Shown here: positions 4,704 to 5,272 of the stretch, one piece after another
How the letters are laid out: the number at the start of each line of letters is the position of its first letter
Position numbering within the stretch: the stretch's first letter is position 1
Assembly (NCBI GenBank): GCA_010671965.1
Contig: JAAHIC010000368.1
Location: 1 to 5,272, forward strand
From: Leptolyngbya sp. SIO4C5
GTDB taxonomy: Bacteria; Cyanobacteriota; Cyanobacteriia; Phormidesmidales; Phormidesmidaceae
Length of the DNA stretch: 5,272 nucleotides
Reading direction: 5' to 3'
Translations under genes and position numbers: made by a program
The notes under the pieces: model-generated
Databases searched by the model: none
The model's input: only the letters and a program-made list of their open reading frames with translations
What the model was told of the DNA's origin: nothing

Positions 4704-5272
4704 TCAAGCAGACAAAGCAATATCCGATACTTTAGAAGACATTAGGGCAGAACGAATAGCCACTAGGCTGTTTTTGCTAGTTAGCATACCCGAATGGGTC
4801 AGAACCGGCACTTTAATTTCTTGCCCTACAGGCAGCCGAGAACTTTCTGCAGGCACGATCATCAGATCATAGGGAGTCCAGATAGAGGTAAATTCAATTT
4901 GCGATAGCACCCTGAGATCTTGATTGAGATTTTGAATGAATGGGCTGTTAGGTCGCATCTGCTGACAGCCCGGATTCCAGCGTCCGTAGGCCAACCAGGA
5001 GCCTTGGTGAGGCGCGGAAACCGTTACAAATCGAGCGACTCGCTTAGCTCCTCCTAATCGCTGGATATAGTACCGGCTGACTAAGCCTCCCATACTAAAT
5101 CCCAGTAAATCTACTGGTTGTTCAGCAGCGAAATGTCGCTCAATGTAGTCTGCAACCTGAATCGCTAATACGTCTAAGCCAGCATTTCCGTTGTTGGGCG
5201 TCAAATTGAGCGGATGAAAGGAAGACCACCCCTGCTGTCGTAAATAAGCAATAGCCGGATCAAAAACAGTAG
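4704..5272 (-). CDS. Alpha/beta hydrolase (lipase-like), 5' end beyond window
   Basis: The C-terminal 188 residues of a serine hydrolase; the frame stays open to the right edge. Numbering from the first whole codon (5270-5268), it opens with TVFDPAIAYLRQQGW, then LNLTPNNG (21-28). The nucleophile elbow is GFSMGG with Ser59, followed by SAPHQGSW (85-92). Asp135 (TPYDLMIVP) and His159 (LTHSGM) are the likely remaining triad residues. The pattern is that of bacterial lipase/esterase proteins of about 200-230 residues, so only the HG oxyanion region and a few N-terminal residues should be missing. The substrate is unknown: triglyceride or another ester is possible. A TTG codon at 5204 is internal, since clear homology continues upstream. 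The TGA stop overlaps a possible TTG start of the RsbW-like gene, suggesting one transcript. Confidence 0.9.
   Translation of the reverse strand, partial: TVFDPAIAYLRQQGWSSFHPLNLTPNNGNAGLDVLAIQVADYIERHFAAEQPVDLLGFSMGGLVSRYYIQRLGGAKRVARFVTVSAPHQGSWLAYGRWNPGCQQMRPNSPFIQNLNQDLRVLSQIEFTSIWTPYDLMIVPAESSRLPVGQEIKVPVLTHSGMLTSKNSLVAIRSALMSSKVSDIALSA

Overview
This 5.27-kb window reads as cyanobacterial chromosome. Ten exact copies of the octamer GCGATCGC (HIP1) occur in the first 3.6 kb, where chance would predict about 0.08 in the whole window. Two genes belong to oxygenic-phototroph pathways: a zeta-carotene isomerase and a phytyl-phosphate-kinase-like membrane protein. Gene starts mostly lack Shine-Dalgarno sequences, which fits cyanobacteria. 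The species cannot be named from the sequence. There are no rRNA or tRNA genes, mobile elements or CRISPR arrays.

Layout from left to right. Positions 1-377 hold no convincing gene; they contain a weak terminator-like hairpin and a folded stretch in front of ribD. ribD (378-1472, +) is a complete bifunctional riboflavin enzyme. It meets an atypical thioredoxin-like gene (1469-1864, -) tail to tail with a 4-bp overlap. Next on the minus strand come a Z-ISO/NnrU-family gene (2029-2745) and, upstream of it in transcription order, a DUF92/VTE6-like gene (2812-3591). These two are 66 bp apart and may form an isoprenoid transcription unit. A VOC-fold predicted metalloenzyme (3678-4106, +) is divergent from that pair. 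It converges on a two-gene minus-strand group: an alpha/beta hydrolase whose 5' end lies beyond the right edge (4704-5272), followed by an RsbW-like anti-sigma/ATPase gene (4165-4611, possibly starting at 4707).

Functionally this is mostly housekeeping: flavin synthesis (ribD), carotenoid isomerisation (Z-ISO), phytol salvage or tocopherol supply (VTE6-like), redox (thioredoxin-like) and partner-switch signalling (RsbW-like). I found no clear undescribed multi-gene system. The points most worth checking are the Z-ISO identity of a gene easily labelled 'NnrU', its pairing with a phytol-kinase-like gene across a duplicated 11-mer, a 28-bp perfect palindrome centred on HIP1 inside ribD, and a thioredoxin that has lost the usual buried charged residues.
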